Shown: positions 46,647 through 56,569, counted from the stretch's first letter. The stretch is 64,000 bases of DNA from Janibacter cremeus (GCF_013409205.1 NZ_JACCAE010000001.1:1116001-1180000); one strand, 5' to 3'. Notes: generated by a model not told the origin, from the sequence alone. Translations and numbers: made by a program.

Positions 46647-46664
46647 CTTGAACCTGAATTCAAG
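46647..46664. promoter_or_regulatory. Regulon operator, site 3
   Basis: CTTGAACCTGAATTCAAG has perfect CTTGAA/TTCAAG half-sites, in the gap between the divergent MDR and SDR genes. Confidence 0.75.
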
Positions 46665-46714
46665 TATCGATACGGTCGAGACCGACGCACCCCTTCCGAC
46701 CCAAGGAACTGCAC

Positions 46715-47500
46715 ATGGACATCCCCTCCCTCTTCTCCCTCGACGGACGTGTCGCGCTCGTCACCGGCGGCTCCCGCGGCATCGGCCGCATGATCACCGA
46801 GGGCCTGCTCAGCCAGGGCGCCCGCGTCTACATCACCGCCCGCAAGGCCGAGGCGTGCGAGGCCACCGCAACCGAGCTGTCGGAGCAGTTCGGGCAGGGC
46901 CGCTGCGTGGCGCTCCCGGTCGACGTCTCGACCACCGGCGGCATCACCACGCTGCTCGACGCCTTCCGCGCACAGGAGGACCACCTCGACATCCTCGTCA
47001 ACAACGCCGGCGCAGCCTGGGCGGCGTCGTTCGACGATTTCCCGGAGGACGGCTGGGACAAGGTCATGGACCTCAACGTCAAGACCCCCTTCTTCCTCAC
47101 CCAGGCCGCCAAGGGACTCCTCCTGGCCGGCCACGAGCGAGGCGGGAACCCCGCCAAGGTGATCAACATCGGCTCCATCGACGGGCTCTCCCTCAACCCG
47201 CTGGAGACGTACTCCTACCACGCGAGCAAGGCGGGCATCATCCACCTCACCAAGCGGATGGGCGTGCAGCTGGCCCCGGAGGGGATCGTCGTCAGCGCCA
47301 TCGCCCCCGGCGCGTTCGCCTCGAACATGAACAAGGACGCCCGCGACAACTCCGACGAGGTCAGCGCCCAGATCCCCTCCCGTCGCATCGGCCGCCCGCA
47401 GGACATGGCTGCCGCGGCCGTCTACCTCGCCTCCGCCGCCGGGGACTACGTCGTCGGCACCACCCTGACCGTCGACGGCGGGGTCACCATCGCCCGGTGA
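46715..47500 (+). CDS. RhlG-like SDR oxidoreductase
   Basis: This 261-residue SDR has VALVTGGSRGIGRMITEGLL, ILVNNAGAAWAASFDDFPED, VINIGSIDG and the catalytic YSYHASKAG. The text around DDFPEDGWDKVMDLNV resembles the RhlG branch of 3-oxoacyl reductases. A ketoreductase role on oxo-acids fits the neighbourhood. An IS3-family element follows 27 bp after its stop. Confidence 0.9.
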   Translation: MDIPSLFSLDGRVALVTGGSRGIGRMITEGLLSQGARVYITARKAEACEATATELSEQFGQGRCVALPVDVSTTGGITTLLDAFRAQEDHLDILVNNAGAAWAASFDDFPEDGWDKVMDLNVKTPFFLTQAAKGLLLAGHERGGNPAKVINIGSIDGLSLNPLETYSYHASKAGIIHLTKRMGVQLAPEGIVVSAIAPGAFASNMNKDARDNSDEVSAQIPSRRIGRPQDMAAAAVYLASAAGDYVVGTTLTVDGGVTIAR

Positions 47501-47576
47501 GCCCACCCCCTTCGCCCGGCTCTGCATGACAAACCCCGGCTTCGCAGGAGTTGGAGACTCTTGCGAACGGAACCTG

Positions 47577-48641
47577 TCAACCTGTTTGGAGTCGGTCGTC
47601 GCTGATTTCGTGGTTGATGGCCACGTGGGCCATGGGGGTCTTGATGACCGGTGGTTTGGTGAAGCGTTCGGGGTGAGCGGTGTGCAGTGCCGCCATCGTG
47701 GTTACGCGTTGGTGATGGACTTCGGTCCAGGTGCCGGCGTGGACGCTGGCGGGGGTGTGTCCTTCCAGTCCTGAGTGGTAGTGCTCGTGGTTGTACCAGG
47801 TCACGAAGTCCTCGACCCAGGTGCGGGACTGCTCGATCGAGGTGAAGTAGGCCGGGTAGGTCGGGGCGTATTTGGCGGTCTTGAACGCTGACTCGCTGTA
47901 GGGGTTGTCATTCGATACCCGGGGCCGGTTGCGAGAGACTTCCACGCCGAGCTCGCTGAAGAGCCCGGTGAGGGTCTTGGACTTCATCGACGATCCGCCA
48001 TCGGAGTGCACCACATGCGGGTAAGCGCTGGCCCGGGCGAACGCGTCTTGGAACATCTCCTTGGCCAGGTCGTCGTCCTCGTGGGTTTCCAGGCGCCAGG
48101 CGGTGATCATCCGGGAGAAGACGTCGATGACCACGTACAGCTCGTAGGTCACGCCCCGATAGGGGCCCTTGAGCTTGGTGATGTCCCAGGACCACACCTG
48201 CAGCGGTGCGCTGGCTACCAGCGAAGGGATCGCACTGGAACGATGCCGGGCGCGACGACGCACGGGAGGAGCCTCTTCCATGCCGCGGGCGATGCGATAC
48301 CAGCTCGACAGGCAGGCGACCGGGTCGCCGGAATCCAGCGCGCTGTAGAACCCGTGGTAGACCGAGCGCCCGTTCGCGAATGCGACGGACAGCTTTCCCT
48401 CGATCGCGGCCCGTTCCGGCGGGGAGAGCCATGAGGCGGCTCGACGCTGGGTGTGCGGGACCGGGTCAGCCACCCCTTGGCGCGGATGGGCGCGGTAGTA
48501 CCAACTCGAGCGGGACATGCCTGCTAGTGAAAGCGCGGCACGCTGGGACAGGCCCGCAACGGTCAACGCGGTGACCAGCCAGACCGTCACGTCCACGACC
48601 GTGGCGGCGGCTGCCAGATCCGGGTCCAAGCCTTGCTGTGA
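47577..48641 (-). CDS. IS3-family OrfB transposase
   Basis: This DDE transposase has SLAGMSRSSWYYRAHPRQG, QVWSWDITKLKGPYRGVTYE with the first Asp, FSRMITAWRLETHEDDDLAK, VVHSDGGSSMKSKTLTGL with the second, and NDNPYSESAFKTAKY with the Glu. The start is uncertain. Its frame overlaps the end of orfA, so it is probably made as an OrfAB fusion by -1 frameshifting. No disruption is seen. Confidence 0.9.
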   Translation of the reverse strand, partial: SQQGLDPDLAAAATVVDVTVWLVTALTVAGLSQRAALSLAGMSRSSWYYRAHPRQGVADPVPHTQRRAASWLSPPERAAIEGKLSVAFANGRSVYHGFYSALDSGDPVACLSSWYRIARGMEEAPPVRRRARHRSSAIPSLVASAPLQVWSWDITKLKGPYRGVTYELYVVIDVFSRMITAWRLETHEDDDLAKEMFQDAFARASAYPHVVHSDGGSSMKSKTLTGLFSELGVEVSRNRPRVSNDNPYSESAFKTAKYAPTYPAYFTSIEQSRTWVEDFVTWYNHEHYHSGLEGHTPASVHAGTWTEVHHQRVTTMAALHTAHPERFTKPPVIKTPMAHVAINHEISDDRLQTG

Positions 48642-48652
48642 ACCAGTGGCTC

Positions 48653-49087
48653 CTACTGCTGCTGGTCGGCGGGGGCCCGCTGGGTCGAGTTCTTGCCCTC
48701 GCCGTCGGGACGCAAGAACTCGATAGCTTTTCCCAGCGCGTTGATCGTGCGGCGTTGCACCGCCAGCTCGGCCTCCTTGCCCGCGACCTGCTGCTCGCGC
48801 TCGGCCCGCTCGGCCTCGAGTTGCTGCTGCAGCGCCTCGTTCTGCCGAATCAGCCGCGCTAGCGCTGCTGACTCCTCCACATTGACCACCGAACCTCCCC
48901 GGGGCACCAGATCCACCTCCAGCGTGTCGGCAAAGACCTGCGAACGCCAGCGACTCATCGAGTGCCACTTGATACCCCGATCCGTCAGGAACTTCCCCTT
49001 GCTGCCATGAGGCAGTCGCACATACGCGTACACAAGCTCACGCTTCTGCTCGGCCGTGAAGATCTTGCTCGCTGTCATCAGACACAT
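48653..49087 (-). CDS. IS3-family OrfA
   Basis: This 144-residue DNA-binding protein has a helix-turn-helix (KFLTDRGIKWHSMSRWRSQV) and a long coiled coil (LARLIRQNEALQQQLEAERA). It is the partner of the OrfB downstream. Confidence 0.85.
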   Translation of the reverse strand: MCLMTASKIFTAEQKRELVYAYVRLPHGSKGKFLTDRGIKWHSMSRWRSQVFADTLEVDLVPRGGSVVNVEESAALARLIRQNEALQQQLEAERAEREQQVAGKEAELAVQRRTINALGKAIEFLRPDGEGKNSTQRAPADQQQ

Positions 49088-49182
49088 CGCTCTCTTCCAA
49101 GAACGACTGACTCACACACAGGCTGGCACACAGGGGAAGCCGGGGTTTCTCGGGTGGCCCGATCATCGTGGGTCCGGTGGGA

Positions 49183-49872
49183 TCAGTCGGCCCGCAGCTC
49201 CGGGGTGGTCAGTCCGAGCGCATTGGTCCACAGACGGGTGGCCGTCTCGACGAGGTCGTCGACCGGGACGTCCACGCTGGCGTTGTAGGCATCCTGGGCC
49301 AATCGCGAGACCATGCCGGAGAGGGCCATCGCCGCCATCGTCGCATCGACACCACGATCGGCCAGCCCCCGCTGCTGCAGCTCGGAGATGGCCCGGGCGT
49401 TGCGCGAGACGAAGGCGCTGGCGCGGGCCTGTCGCATCGTCCGGAAGCGGGTGTCGACCGCAGCCACCTGCAGGAGCAGCTGATTGAGCCGAGCATTGCG
49501 CCGGTACGCCTCGAAGTAGGAGCGGTTGCTCGCCCCGATGATCGCCACCGGGTCATCCGATGTCTCGATGCGTCCCGTCCCGGGGTGGAGCATCTCGCTC
49601 TGGGCCTCGTGGAGCACCGCGGCAAAGACCTCGTCCTTGCTGTCGAACCACGTGTAGAAGCTGCCGATCGAGCACTTCGCCTCGGCCGCGATGTCGACGA
49701 GGCGCGAGTCGACGTACCCGTCCCGCTCGAAGACCGTCCGGGCTGCCGCGATCAACGCGTCACGGGTGCGCTTGCCGCGCGCGGTCTGGGGTTGCGTCCC
49801 GAGCTTCGCGGCGTCGACGAGGTCCGGGGTCTCGGTGGTAACGGTTGTGCTCTCGCTCGGCATGGTGGACAT
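49183..49872 (-). CDS. TetR-family regulator
   Basis: This 229-residue protein has a TetR domain at about residues 33-80: ALIAAARTVFERDGYVDSRL, then VDIAAEAKCSIGSFYTWFDS. A ligand domain follows. It is the only regulator gene among the catabolic blocks, so it is the best local candidate to bind the CTTGAA-type operators. This is inference. It is boxed in by an IS3 element (28 bp downstream) and IS481 debris (about 120 bp upstream). Its own promoter region may have been altered. Confidence 0.9.
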   Translation of the reverse strand: MSTMPSESTTVTTETPDLVDAAKLGTQPQTARGKRTRDALIAAARTVFERDGYVDSRLVDIAAEAKCSIGSFYTWFDSKDEVFAAVLHEAQSEMLHPGTGRIETSDDPVAIIGASNRSYFEAYRRNARLNQLLLQVAAVDTRFRTMRQARASAFVSRNARAISELQQRGLADRGVDATMAAMALSGMVSRLAQDAYNASVDVPVDDLVETATRLWTNALGLTTPELRAD

Positions 49873-49990
49873 TCTAGCTGTGCTGTACTCGACCGAGAGG
49901 TTGGTGACACTCCGGTTGAGTCGTTGATGTAGGGGAGGACTCCCGGGTGCGGTGGGTGATGTCTGAGTCGCCTACCGACCGGAGGTCCTC

Positions 49991-50333
49991 GTGTCTCACC
50001 GTAGTGCCTGCCTGAACGTGCGTGGCCGTCAACTGCTCATCGAGCGGGTCTGCGAGCAAGACTGGGCCGTGGCCCACGCTGCCAAGTCTCAAGGCATCTC
50101 CCGGCAGTGCGCCACCGGTGGATCAACCGGTTCCGTCAAGAGGGCCACGACGGCTTGTGGGGGCGTTCCTCGCGTCCGCACCACTGCCCGCGCCAGATTC
50201 GGGTGGAGGTCGAGGAAGCGATCGTGGCCACACGCCGGCGGGAGCGTCGTGGTCAGGACTGGATCGGTTCACAGCTCGAGGTGCCCGCCCGCACCGTCGC
50301 TCGGGTCCCACGACGTCATGGCGTGCCCTACCG
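49991..50333 (+). pseudogene. IS481-family transposase N-terminal relic
   Basis: From a GTG at 49991 the plus strand reads SHRSACLNVRGRQLLIERVC and AHAAKSQGISRQC. After a frame change it reads RWINRFRQEGHDGLWGRSSR and VEEAIVATRRRERRGQDWIG. This is the HTH half of an IS481 transposase. It is cut at about 50333 by an IS110 fragment. Confidence 0.85.
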
Positions 50334-50855
50334 CGCAAACTCGCCGCTGAACTCGTTGCCGAGGTCCGACACCTCGACCGACGCATTGCGGCAGCGGACA
50401 CCGAGATCACCCAGGCCGTCCAAGACAGCCAGACCACACTGACCGAAAGGCGAGAGATCGACACGCTGACAGCGGCCAAGTTCCTGGCCCGCGTCGGAGA
50501 CATCCACCGGTTTCGATCCGCCGCGGCGTTCGCCTCCTACACCGGCACCGCACCCATCGAGGTGTCATCCGGAAACGTCGTGGGTCACCGTCCCTCACGC
50601 GCCGGGGACCGGCAACTCAACTGCTGCCTGCACACCATGGCCATCACCCAGATCCGACACGATGCACCCGGCCGGGCCTACTACCAGCGAAAACGGACCG
50701 CCGGGAAGAGCCACAAAAAAGCGCTGCGATGCCTGAAACGACGACTGTCCGACGCTGTCTATCGACGCCTATTCCTCGACGCAAACAGCCAAACCCAAGC
50801 GGCGGGTCCAGGAGGACACCAGGGGGCGGCTCTCAACTCCAGCGCGGCCGGCTAA
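50334..50855 (+). pseudogene. IS110-family transposase C-terminal relic
   Basis: The plus strand reads AELVAEVRHLDRRIAAADTE, TAAKFLARVGDIHRFRSAAA, YTGTAPIEVSSGNV and RQLNCCLHTMAITQIRHDAP, the second half of an IS110-type protein. The DEDD domain is missing. The fragment runs in frame from the IS481 relic. Confidence 0.85.
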
Positions 50856-50949
50856 ACCCCTACCACCGGCCTTCGGACAAGTCACTTCCCAAACCCGCCA
50901 TGACCGACCCTGCAACCGGACCACTCGAGACGACTTGACACAGAGAGGT

Positions 50950-51007
50950 GGGACTGTCCGGATAACGGTGTAACCGGCGGGACTGTCCGGATAACGGTGT
51001 AACCGGC
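50950..51007. repeat. Tandem duplication of an IS256-type terminal repeat
   Basis: A 29-bp unit beginning GGGACTGTCCGGATAACGGT occurs twice in a row without mismatch (50950-50978, 50979-51007). It corresponds to the left end of the IS256-family element that follows. The right end near 52361-52384 has the matching CCGGTTACACCGTT. Confidence 0.9.
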
Positions 51008-51041
51008 CCGACACGCCGACGTAGGTCGGCGGGAAGGGGTC

Positions 51042-52350
51042 GTGATGACCGAGAACCTTGCGGGCATGAGCTCGCTGAAGAAGACCGTGCAGAAGTCCCA
51101 AACAGCCCAGGCTGAGCAGGCCGCGGTGCGTGAGCTGGTCAAGGCCGCCCGTGCTCGTGGTGAGGACCTGACGGGGCCAGAGGGGCTGTTGAAGACGTTG
51201 ACCAAGACCGTCCTGGAGACCGGTCTCGATGAGGAGATGAACGATCACCTCGGGTACGACAAGCACGCCGTCGAAGGTCGTGGGAGTGGCAATTCCCGCA
51301 ACGGCACCCGCACGAAGACGGTGACCACCGACAACGTCGGAGCCGTCGACATCGAGGTCCCCCGTGACCGCGAGGGCAGCTTCGAGCCGAAGACCGTCCG
51401 CAAGCGGCAACGCCGCTTGGGCGATGTGGACACGGTCGTGCTCTCGTTGTACGCCAAGGGCCTGACCACGGGAGAGATCAGCGCCCACTTCGCCGAGGTC
51501 TACGGCGCTTCGGTGTCCAAGGATCGGGTCAGTGTGATCACCGACCGGGTGCTCGAGGACATGCAGGCGTGGTGCGCCCGGCCGCTGCTGCCGGTGTACG
51601 CCGCGATCTTTATCGACGCGATCCATGTCAAGGTCCGTGACGGGCAGGTCGGTAACCGGCCGTTCTACGCCGCGATCGGCGTCGACCTGCAGGGTCGACG
51701 AGACGTGCTCGGGCTGTGGGCCGGTACCGCCGGGCACGGCGAGAGCGCCAAGTTCTGGATGAGCGTGCTCACCGAGATCAAGAACCGCGGCGTGGGCGAT
51801 GTGTTCTTCATCGTCTGCGACGCCCCTGTTGGGCCTGCCGGACGCGGTCAACCAGGTCTTCCCACTGGCTACGGTCCAGACCTGCATCATCCACCTCATC
51901 CGAGGCACGTTCCGGTACGCCTCGAAGAAGTACTGGGACCACATCGCCCGCGACCTGCGCCCGATCTACACGGCGCCCTCACCGCAGGCCGCGTGGGCCG
52001 CGTTCGAGGAGTTCGAGGAGAAATGGGCCAAGGCCTACCCGGCGATATCCCGACTGTGGCGCGACGCGTGGGAGCAGTTCATCCCGTTCCTGGATTATGA
52101 CGTCGAGATCCGCCGAGTGCTCTGTTCGACTAACGCGATCGAGTCTTTGAACGCGCGCTACCGGCGGGCGGTGAACGCCAAGGGTCACTTCCCGACCGAA
52201 CAGGCAGCGCTCAAGACGCTGTATTTGGTCACGAGGTCACTGGACCCCAGGGGCACCGGGCAGGCACGCTGGGTCACCCGGTGGAAGCCAGCCCTGAACG
52301 CCTTCGCCGTCACCTTCGCCGACCGCATGCCGGCCGCGGAGAACCTCTAA
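51042..52350 (+). pseudogene. IS256-family transposase with one frameshift
   Basis: The plus strand encodes a Mutator-type transposase: ETGLDEEMNDHLGYDKHAVE, RNGTRTKTVTTDNVGAVDIE, YAAIFIDAIHVKVRDGQVGN. At about 51830 the frame shifts. The rest continues as LPDAVNQVFPLATVQTCIIH and RRVLCSTNAIESLNARYRRA. One indel near GACGCCCC breaks it. It differs clearly from the IS256 copies at 20.7 and 25.4 kb. Confidence 0.92.
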
Positions 52351-52401
52351 CAAGAAGATGCCGGTTACACCGTTCACCGGACACACCCAGAGAGGTGCCG
52401 T

Positions 52402-53378
52402 CTAGGTGTTCTGCCCACTCAGGTTGGGTACGCGGTCGGCGGGTGAGGAGCCCTTGAGTGCGGTGTGGCCGCGGTGATGATTGTAGTGATGGAGGAACTC
52501 GGGGAAGGCTGCGACGCGCTCGGCCTCGCTGCCGTAGGCGTGGGCGTAGGCCCACTCCTCGAGCATGGTGCGGTTGAACCGTTCGACCTTGCCGTTGGTC
52601 TGCGGCCGGTAGGGGCGGGTGAACTTGTGTTTGACGTCCTCGCCGAGGGCCTCGTTGAAGGCGCGTGAGCGGTAGCAGGACCCGTTGTCGGTCAGCACCC
52701 GTGTCACAGTGATCCCGCCGCGGCGAAGTAGGCGTTCGCGCGGGCCCAGAAGGCCGAGGCGGTCTCCTGGCGCTCATCGGGCAGCAGCTCGCTGTAGGCC
52801 AGGCGGGAGTGGTCGTCGACGGCGTTGTGGATGTGCCAGTAGCCCGGGCGGGTGGCCCCGGAGTTGCGCTTGCCTCGCTGACGTCCGTGCACCTTGTGTC
52901 CCCCACCGTCGGGGATGCGCCCGAGCTTCTTGATGTCGACGTGGACCAAGTCCCCGGGGGCCTCGTGCTCGTAGTGGCGGACCTTGCGCCTTTGCGCCCG
53001 TACGGGCGCGCCGGTGGCCGGGTCGGTCCACGACAGGCGCAGGCACTGGTACCGGGTGAGGATCTTGTGCACGGTCGAGGGGGGCATGCCCAGGTGGTAG
53101 GCGATCCGGGCCGGTCCCCACCGGCGCTTCACCCGCAGGCCGACCACCCGTCGCTCGCGATGCCGGGACGTGCGGTGCGGACAGGTAGCTGGCCGGCTGG
53201 AGCGCTCGACCATGCCGGCACGGCCTTGGGCGCGGTACCGCTCGGCCCACCGTCTGGCCGTGGTCACCGAGACGCTGAACCGCTCGGCCGCCCGTCGCAG
53301 CGGCCAGCCGTCCTCGACGACGCACCGGGCCAATCGCAGGCGACCGGTAGGAGACAACGGGGCGTTAGCGTGGGGCAT
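52402..53378 (-). pseudogene. IS481-family transposase with one frameshift
   Basis: The minus strand encodes the HTH half (LARCVVEDGWPLRRAAERFS, RAGMVERSSRPATCPHRTSR) and the start of the DDE domain (DLVHVDIKKLGRIPDGGGHK, VDDHSRLAYSELLPDE). The frame breaks at about 52705 after NAYFAAAG and resumes with VLTDNGSCYRSRAFNEAL and RPYRPQTNGKVERFNRTMLE. One indel inactivates it. Confidence 0.92.
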
Positions 53379-53497
53379 TGAAGACCTCCGGGTTGAGGAG
53401 CGGTTCCTTGACAGCTCCACACCTCACCCGGAGGTCGTCCTCATGTCACGTCGACACCCTGGACTGTGTGCCTAACCTCCGTGGTCAGTACATCTAG
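52402..53497 (-). mobile_element. IS481-family element abutting the kinase gene
   Basis: Imperfect inverted ends start CTAGGTGTTCTGCCCACTCA on the left and, read inward from the right, CTAGATGTACTGACCACGG. The right end supplies the TAG stop of the kinase gene on the minus strand. Confidence 0.8.
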
Positions 53498-54537
53498 CCC
53501 CCGTCCACCACCCGATGCCCGCAGACGACGATCTCGTCGACCGCCGAGGCCGGGATGGCACCCACTGCGGTCAGGTTGCGCGGGTCGTCCTGCTGCCGCC
53601 GGCGCACGCCCTCGAGGATGATCGCCAGCTTCCACAGACCGAGCGCGTGCCAGAAGGGCACTGCCGAGACGTCGCGACCGGTGACGCTCGCGTAGTGCTC
53701 GACGAGCTCCGAGCGAGTGGCGAATCCGGCGACCATGGAGGCGTCGAAGCGCATCGACGGCGGATCCCCCGGCTGCGGCCAGTAGGCCAGCAGGGTACCG
53801 AGGTCGGCGAGCGGGTCCCCGAGCGTGCACAGCTCCCAGTCGAGGATGGCGCGGACGGTGGCCGCCCGCGGGTCGATGATGACATTGCGCAGGTGGCTGT
53901 CGCCGTGGACCAGGGCGATCTCGCCCGGTCCGGGGTCGAGCGCTCTCAGCCGCTCGGTCAGCCGCTCCAGCTCGGGCAGCTCATGGGTCTTCGACAGGTC
54001 CCACTGGCGCGACCACCGGCGCAGCTGCCGGGCGCCGTAGGGCTTGTGGCTGGCCAGGTCCGTCAGGCCGACCTCCTCGAGGTCGACCTGATGGATGTGC
54101 CCGAGGGTCTCCACGAGGGAGAAGCCGACCCGGTGACGGGCGTCGGGGGAGAGCATCTCGGCGTCGGCGCGCTCGTCGAGGACCGCGCCGTCGACGAAGG
54201 AGACGACGAGCACGGGTACGTCCGTGACGGCCGGGTCCTCGCACAGCCCGTGCACGACCGGCAGTGGGACGTCGCCCCCCTGCAGCGCCGAGAGGATCCG
54301 GTGCTCCCGCGCCACGTCGTGCGCGGAGGCGAGCAGCTCACCCAGGGGCGGACGACGCAGGACGAGCCGCTCCCCCTTCGCGTCCGTCGCGAGATAGGTG
54401 AGGTTGGACTGGCCCAGACCCACCTTGGCGAAGGTCAGGGGCGGCTCGATGCCGATCCCCAGATCCTTCAGCCAGGTCGACATGGCCTGCGGGTCCAGTC
54501 CCTCGGTCACGTCGTTGCCGTCGCTCGCATCCTGCAT
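53494..54537 (-). CDS. APH-fold kinase, ACAD10/11 and LvaA type
   Basis: This 347-residue kinase of the aminoglycoside-phosphotransferase fold has a phosphate loop (KVGLGQSNLTYLATDAKGER) and LVLRRPPLGELLASAHDVAR. The Brenner motif is IALVHGDSHLRNVIIDP, and the metal Asp lies in AILDWELCTLGDPLADLG. The text is like the kinase domain of ACAD10/11 and LvaA, which phosphorylate the 4-hydroxyl of acyl-CoAs. It is followed by no native stop: its TAG lies in the end of an IS481 element, so a few C-terminal residues may be altered. It starts 24 bp after the ACAD gene at 54562. Confidence 0.9.
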   Translation of the reverse strand: MQDASDGNDVTEGLDPQAMSTWLKDLGIGIEPPLTFAKVGLGQSNLTYLATDAKGERLVLRRPPLGELLASAHDVAREHRILSALQGGDVPLPVVHGLCEDPAVTDVPVLVVSFVDGAVLDERADAEMLSPDARHRVGFSLVETLGHIHQVDLEEVGLTDLASHKPYGARQLRRWSRQWDLSKTHELPELERLTERLRALDPGPGEIALVHGDSHLRNVIIDPRAATVRAILDWELCTLGDPLADLGTLLAYWPQPGDPPSMRFDASMVAGFATRSELVEHYASVTGRDVSAVPFWHALGLWKLAIILEGVRRRQQDDPRNLTAVGAIPASAVDEIVVCGHRVVDGG

Positions 54538-54561
54538 CGCGTCTCCTTCGTCCCGACCGTT

Positions 54562-55785
54562 CTACTTCTTCTTGCCCCATTCGGGGCTGCGCCGCCGGTA
54601 CTCGCGACGGGCGATGGTCATCTTGTGCACCTCGTCGGGCCCGTCCGCGAGACGCAGCGTACGCATGTGTGCGTACCACATGGCCAGCGGGAAGTCATCG
54701 CTGACGCCGCCTCCGCCGTGCACCTGGATGGCCCGGTCGATCACCTTCAGTGCGACATTGGGAGCGGCGACCTTGATCGCCGCGATCTCCGTGCGGGCCA
54801 CCTTGTTGCCGACCGTGTCCATCATGTGCGCGGCCTTGAGGGTGAGCAGCCGGGCCATCTCGATCTCGATGCGCGACTCGGCCACCCAGTCCATGATGTT
54901 GGCACGGTTGGCGATCGGCTCACCAAAGGCCGTGCGGCTCTGCGCCCGGTCGATCATCAGGTCAAGGGCCCGCTCGGCGACGCCGATGGCGCGCATGCAG
55001 TGGTGGATGCGCCCCGGCCCGAGGCGGGCCTGGCTGATCATGAAGCCGTCCCCCTCACCGGCGAGGAGGGCATCGACCGGCACGCGCACGTCGGTGAAGG
55101 TCACCTCGGCGTGGCCCTCGCGGTCCATGTAGCCGAAGACCGGCAGACCACGCTCGATCGTCACGCCCGGGGTGTCGATCGGCACGACCATCATCGACTG
55201 CTGTCGGTGGGTCGGGGCGTCCGGGTCGGTCTTGCCCATGACGATCATGACCTTGCAGTTCTTGTGCAGAGCGTTGGACGTCCACCACTTGCGACCGTTG
55301 ATGACGTACTCGTCCCCGTCGCGGACCATCCGGGTCTCGACGTTCGTCGCGTCCGAGCTGGCGACGGCCGGCTCGGTCATGGCGAAGGCGGAGGCCATCT
55401 CACCCGCGAGGAGCGGCTTGAGGTACTTCTCCTTGTGCTCGTCGGTCCCGAAGAGGGTGAGCACCTCCATGTTGCCGGTGTCGGGGGCGTTGCAGTTGAT
55501 CGCCTCGGGGGCGATCTCGATGCTGCGGCCGGTGATCTCGGCCAGGTGCGCGTACTCGAGATTGGTCAGGCCCGGGCCCCACTCCGGGTGCGGGTGGAAG
55601 AGGTTCCACAGACCCTGGCTGCGTGCCTGCGCCTTCAGGTCCTCGAGGACCTGCGGGTGGTGGTTGGGGTCGCCGGCCGCAGCCATCTGCTCCCGGTAGA
55701 CCGACTCGGCCGGGTAGACGTGCTCGTCCATGAAGGCGAGCATCTTGTCGTGGTACTCCTGACCACGCTCACTGAGATCGAACAT
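54562..55785 (-). CDS. ACAD10/11-type acyl-CoA dehydrogenase
   Basis: This 407-residue enzyme has [80 protein letters not shown] and [20 protein letters not shown]. It closely resembles the paralogue at 39057. Relatives (LvaC, ACAD11) turn a 4-phospho-acyl-CoA into an enoyl-CoA. It lies between HAD and kinase genes on the same strand, the three partners of animal ACAD10. Confidence 0.93.
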   Translation of the reverse strand: MFDLSERGQEYHDKMLAFMDEHVYPAESVYREQMAAAGDPNHHPQVLEDLKAQARSQGLWNLFHPHPEWGPGLTNLEYAHLAEITGRSIEIAPEAINCNAPDTGNMEVLTLFGTDEHKEKYLKPLLAGEMASAFAMTEPAVASSDATNVETRMVRDGDEYVINGRKWWTSNALHKNCKVMIVMGKTDPDAPTHRQQSMMVVPIDTPGVTIERGLPVFGYMDREGHAEVTFTDVRVPVDALLAGEGDGFMISQARLGPGRIHHCMRAIGVAERALDLMIDRAQSRTAFGEPIANRANIMDWVAESRIEIEMARLLTLKAAHMMDTVGNKVARTEIAAIKVAAPNVALKVIDRAIQVHGGGGVSDDFPLAMWYAHMRTLRLADGPDEVHKMTIARREYRRRSPEWGKKK

Positions 55786-55843
55786 CTGAACCGTCCTTGG
55801 TTGGCTTTGCTGATGTGGCTTGGCTGGGTGGGGGGGCACTGGG

Positions 55844-56527
55844 TCACGGGGTGGCGGTCGTCGTGGCGGGGAGGTCGAGCAGCTCGCGGACGCGGTCCGC
55901 GGTCTCGCCCGCCTGCCGGTGGTGGATCCCGACGATGCCCAGACGTGCCGCGCCGACGAGGTTGTGCTCGAGGTCGTCGACGAGGACGCACTGCTCCGGC
56001 GGGACACCGAGCTGCTCGCAGGCCATGGCGTAGATGCGCCGCGAGGGCTTGCGCACGCCCACCCGGCCGGAGATCACGGTGACGTCGAAGAGCTCGTCGA
56101 GGTCGACCCGGGCATAGCAGTTACGTCCCAGGGAGTTGGACACGAGCGCCACGGGGACGCCCTGTCGGCGCACCTCGCGGACCAGCTCGACCATCGGCTC
56201 GTCCAGCCGCATGCGCGCCTCGATGCGCGCCAGCAACCCACGAGCCTCCATCCGGCCACCGGACTCGGCGAGCGCCTGCGCGAAGGCATCCTCGAAGCCC
56301 TCGTCGTCGAGGCGGCCCTCCTCGTGCTCGCGGAGCGCCGTGCGGGCACCCTCGTGACCGGCGAGCAGGGACAGCGCCTCACCCGCCGCCAGTCCGGCCT
56401 CGGCGCTCAGCGCACCGAAGGCGTCGGAGATCGGGGTGGTGAGCACGCCACCGAAGTCGATGAGCAGAGCCGACAGCGGGGCGCCCGCGCCCACTTCCGG
56501 CGCCTCGGGCGATGATGGTGAGCTCAT
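55844..56527 (-). CDS. HAD-family hydrolase, ACAD10 N-terminal type
   Basis: This 227-residue HAD protein has motif I as [12 protein letters not shown]. The second Asp is replaced by Gly, as in the ACAD10/epoxide-hydrolase N-terminal group. Motif II is ALVSNSLG and motif III/IV is [11 protein letters not shown] and [19 protein letters not shown]. The cap is helical. The natural substrate is unknown. It is the first gene of the minus-strand operon, with GAGGAG before its ATG and a regulon operator 43 bp upstream. Confidence 0.9.
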   Translation of the reverse strand: MSSPSSPEAPEVGAGAPLSALLIDFGGVLTTPISDAFGALSAEAGLAAGEALSLLAGHEGARTALREHEEGRLDDEGFEDAFAQALAESGGRMEARGLLARIEARMRLDEPMVELVREVRRQGVPVALVSNSLGRNCYARVDLDELFDVTVISGRVGVRKPSRRIYAMACEQLGVPPEQCVLVDDLEHNLVGAARLGIVGIHHRQAGETADRVRELLDLPATTTATP

Positions 56528-56569
56528 GCGGCTCTCCTCCTCGAGCAAGAACGTGTTGAGGAATGTATA

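Larger units (their letters stand above)
47528..49155 (-). mobile_element. IS3-family element
   Basis: The ends share AAACCCCGGCTTC as inverted repeats (left about 47531, right about 49150). The element carries orfA and orfB in overlapping frames. It sits between the SDR and TetR genes without interrupting either. Confidence 0.85.

Noticed and set aside
50950..51007. Tandem 29-bp repeat as a minimal CRISPR array
   Set aside because: The two units abut without a spacer and match an IS terminal repeat; no cas genes are present. No CRISPR array was seen anywhere in the window.
53515..56082. An 855-codon open frame on the plus strand
   Set aside because: It is antisense to well-supported kinase and ACAD genes and has low-complexity Arg/Gly/Leu-rich content; long antisense frames are common in GC-rich DNA.
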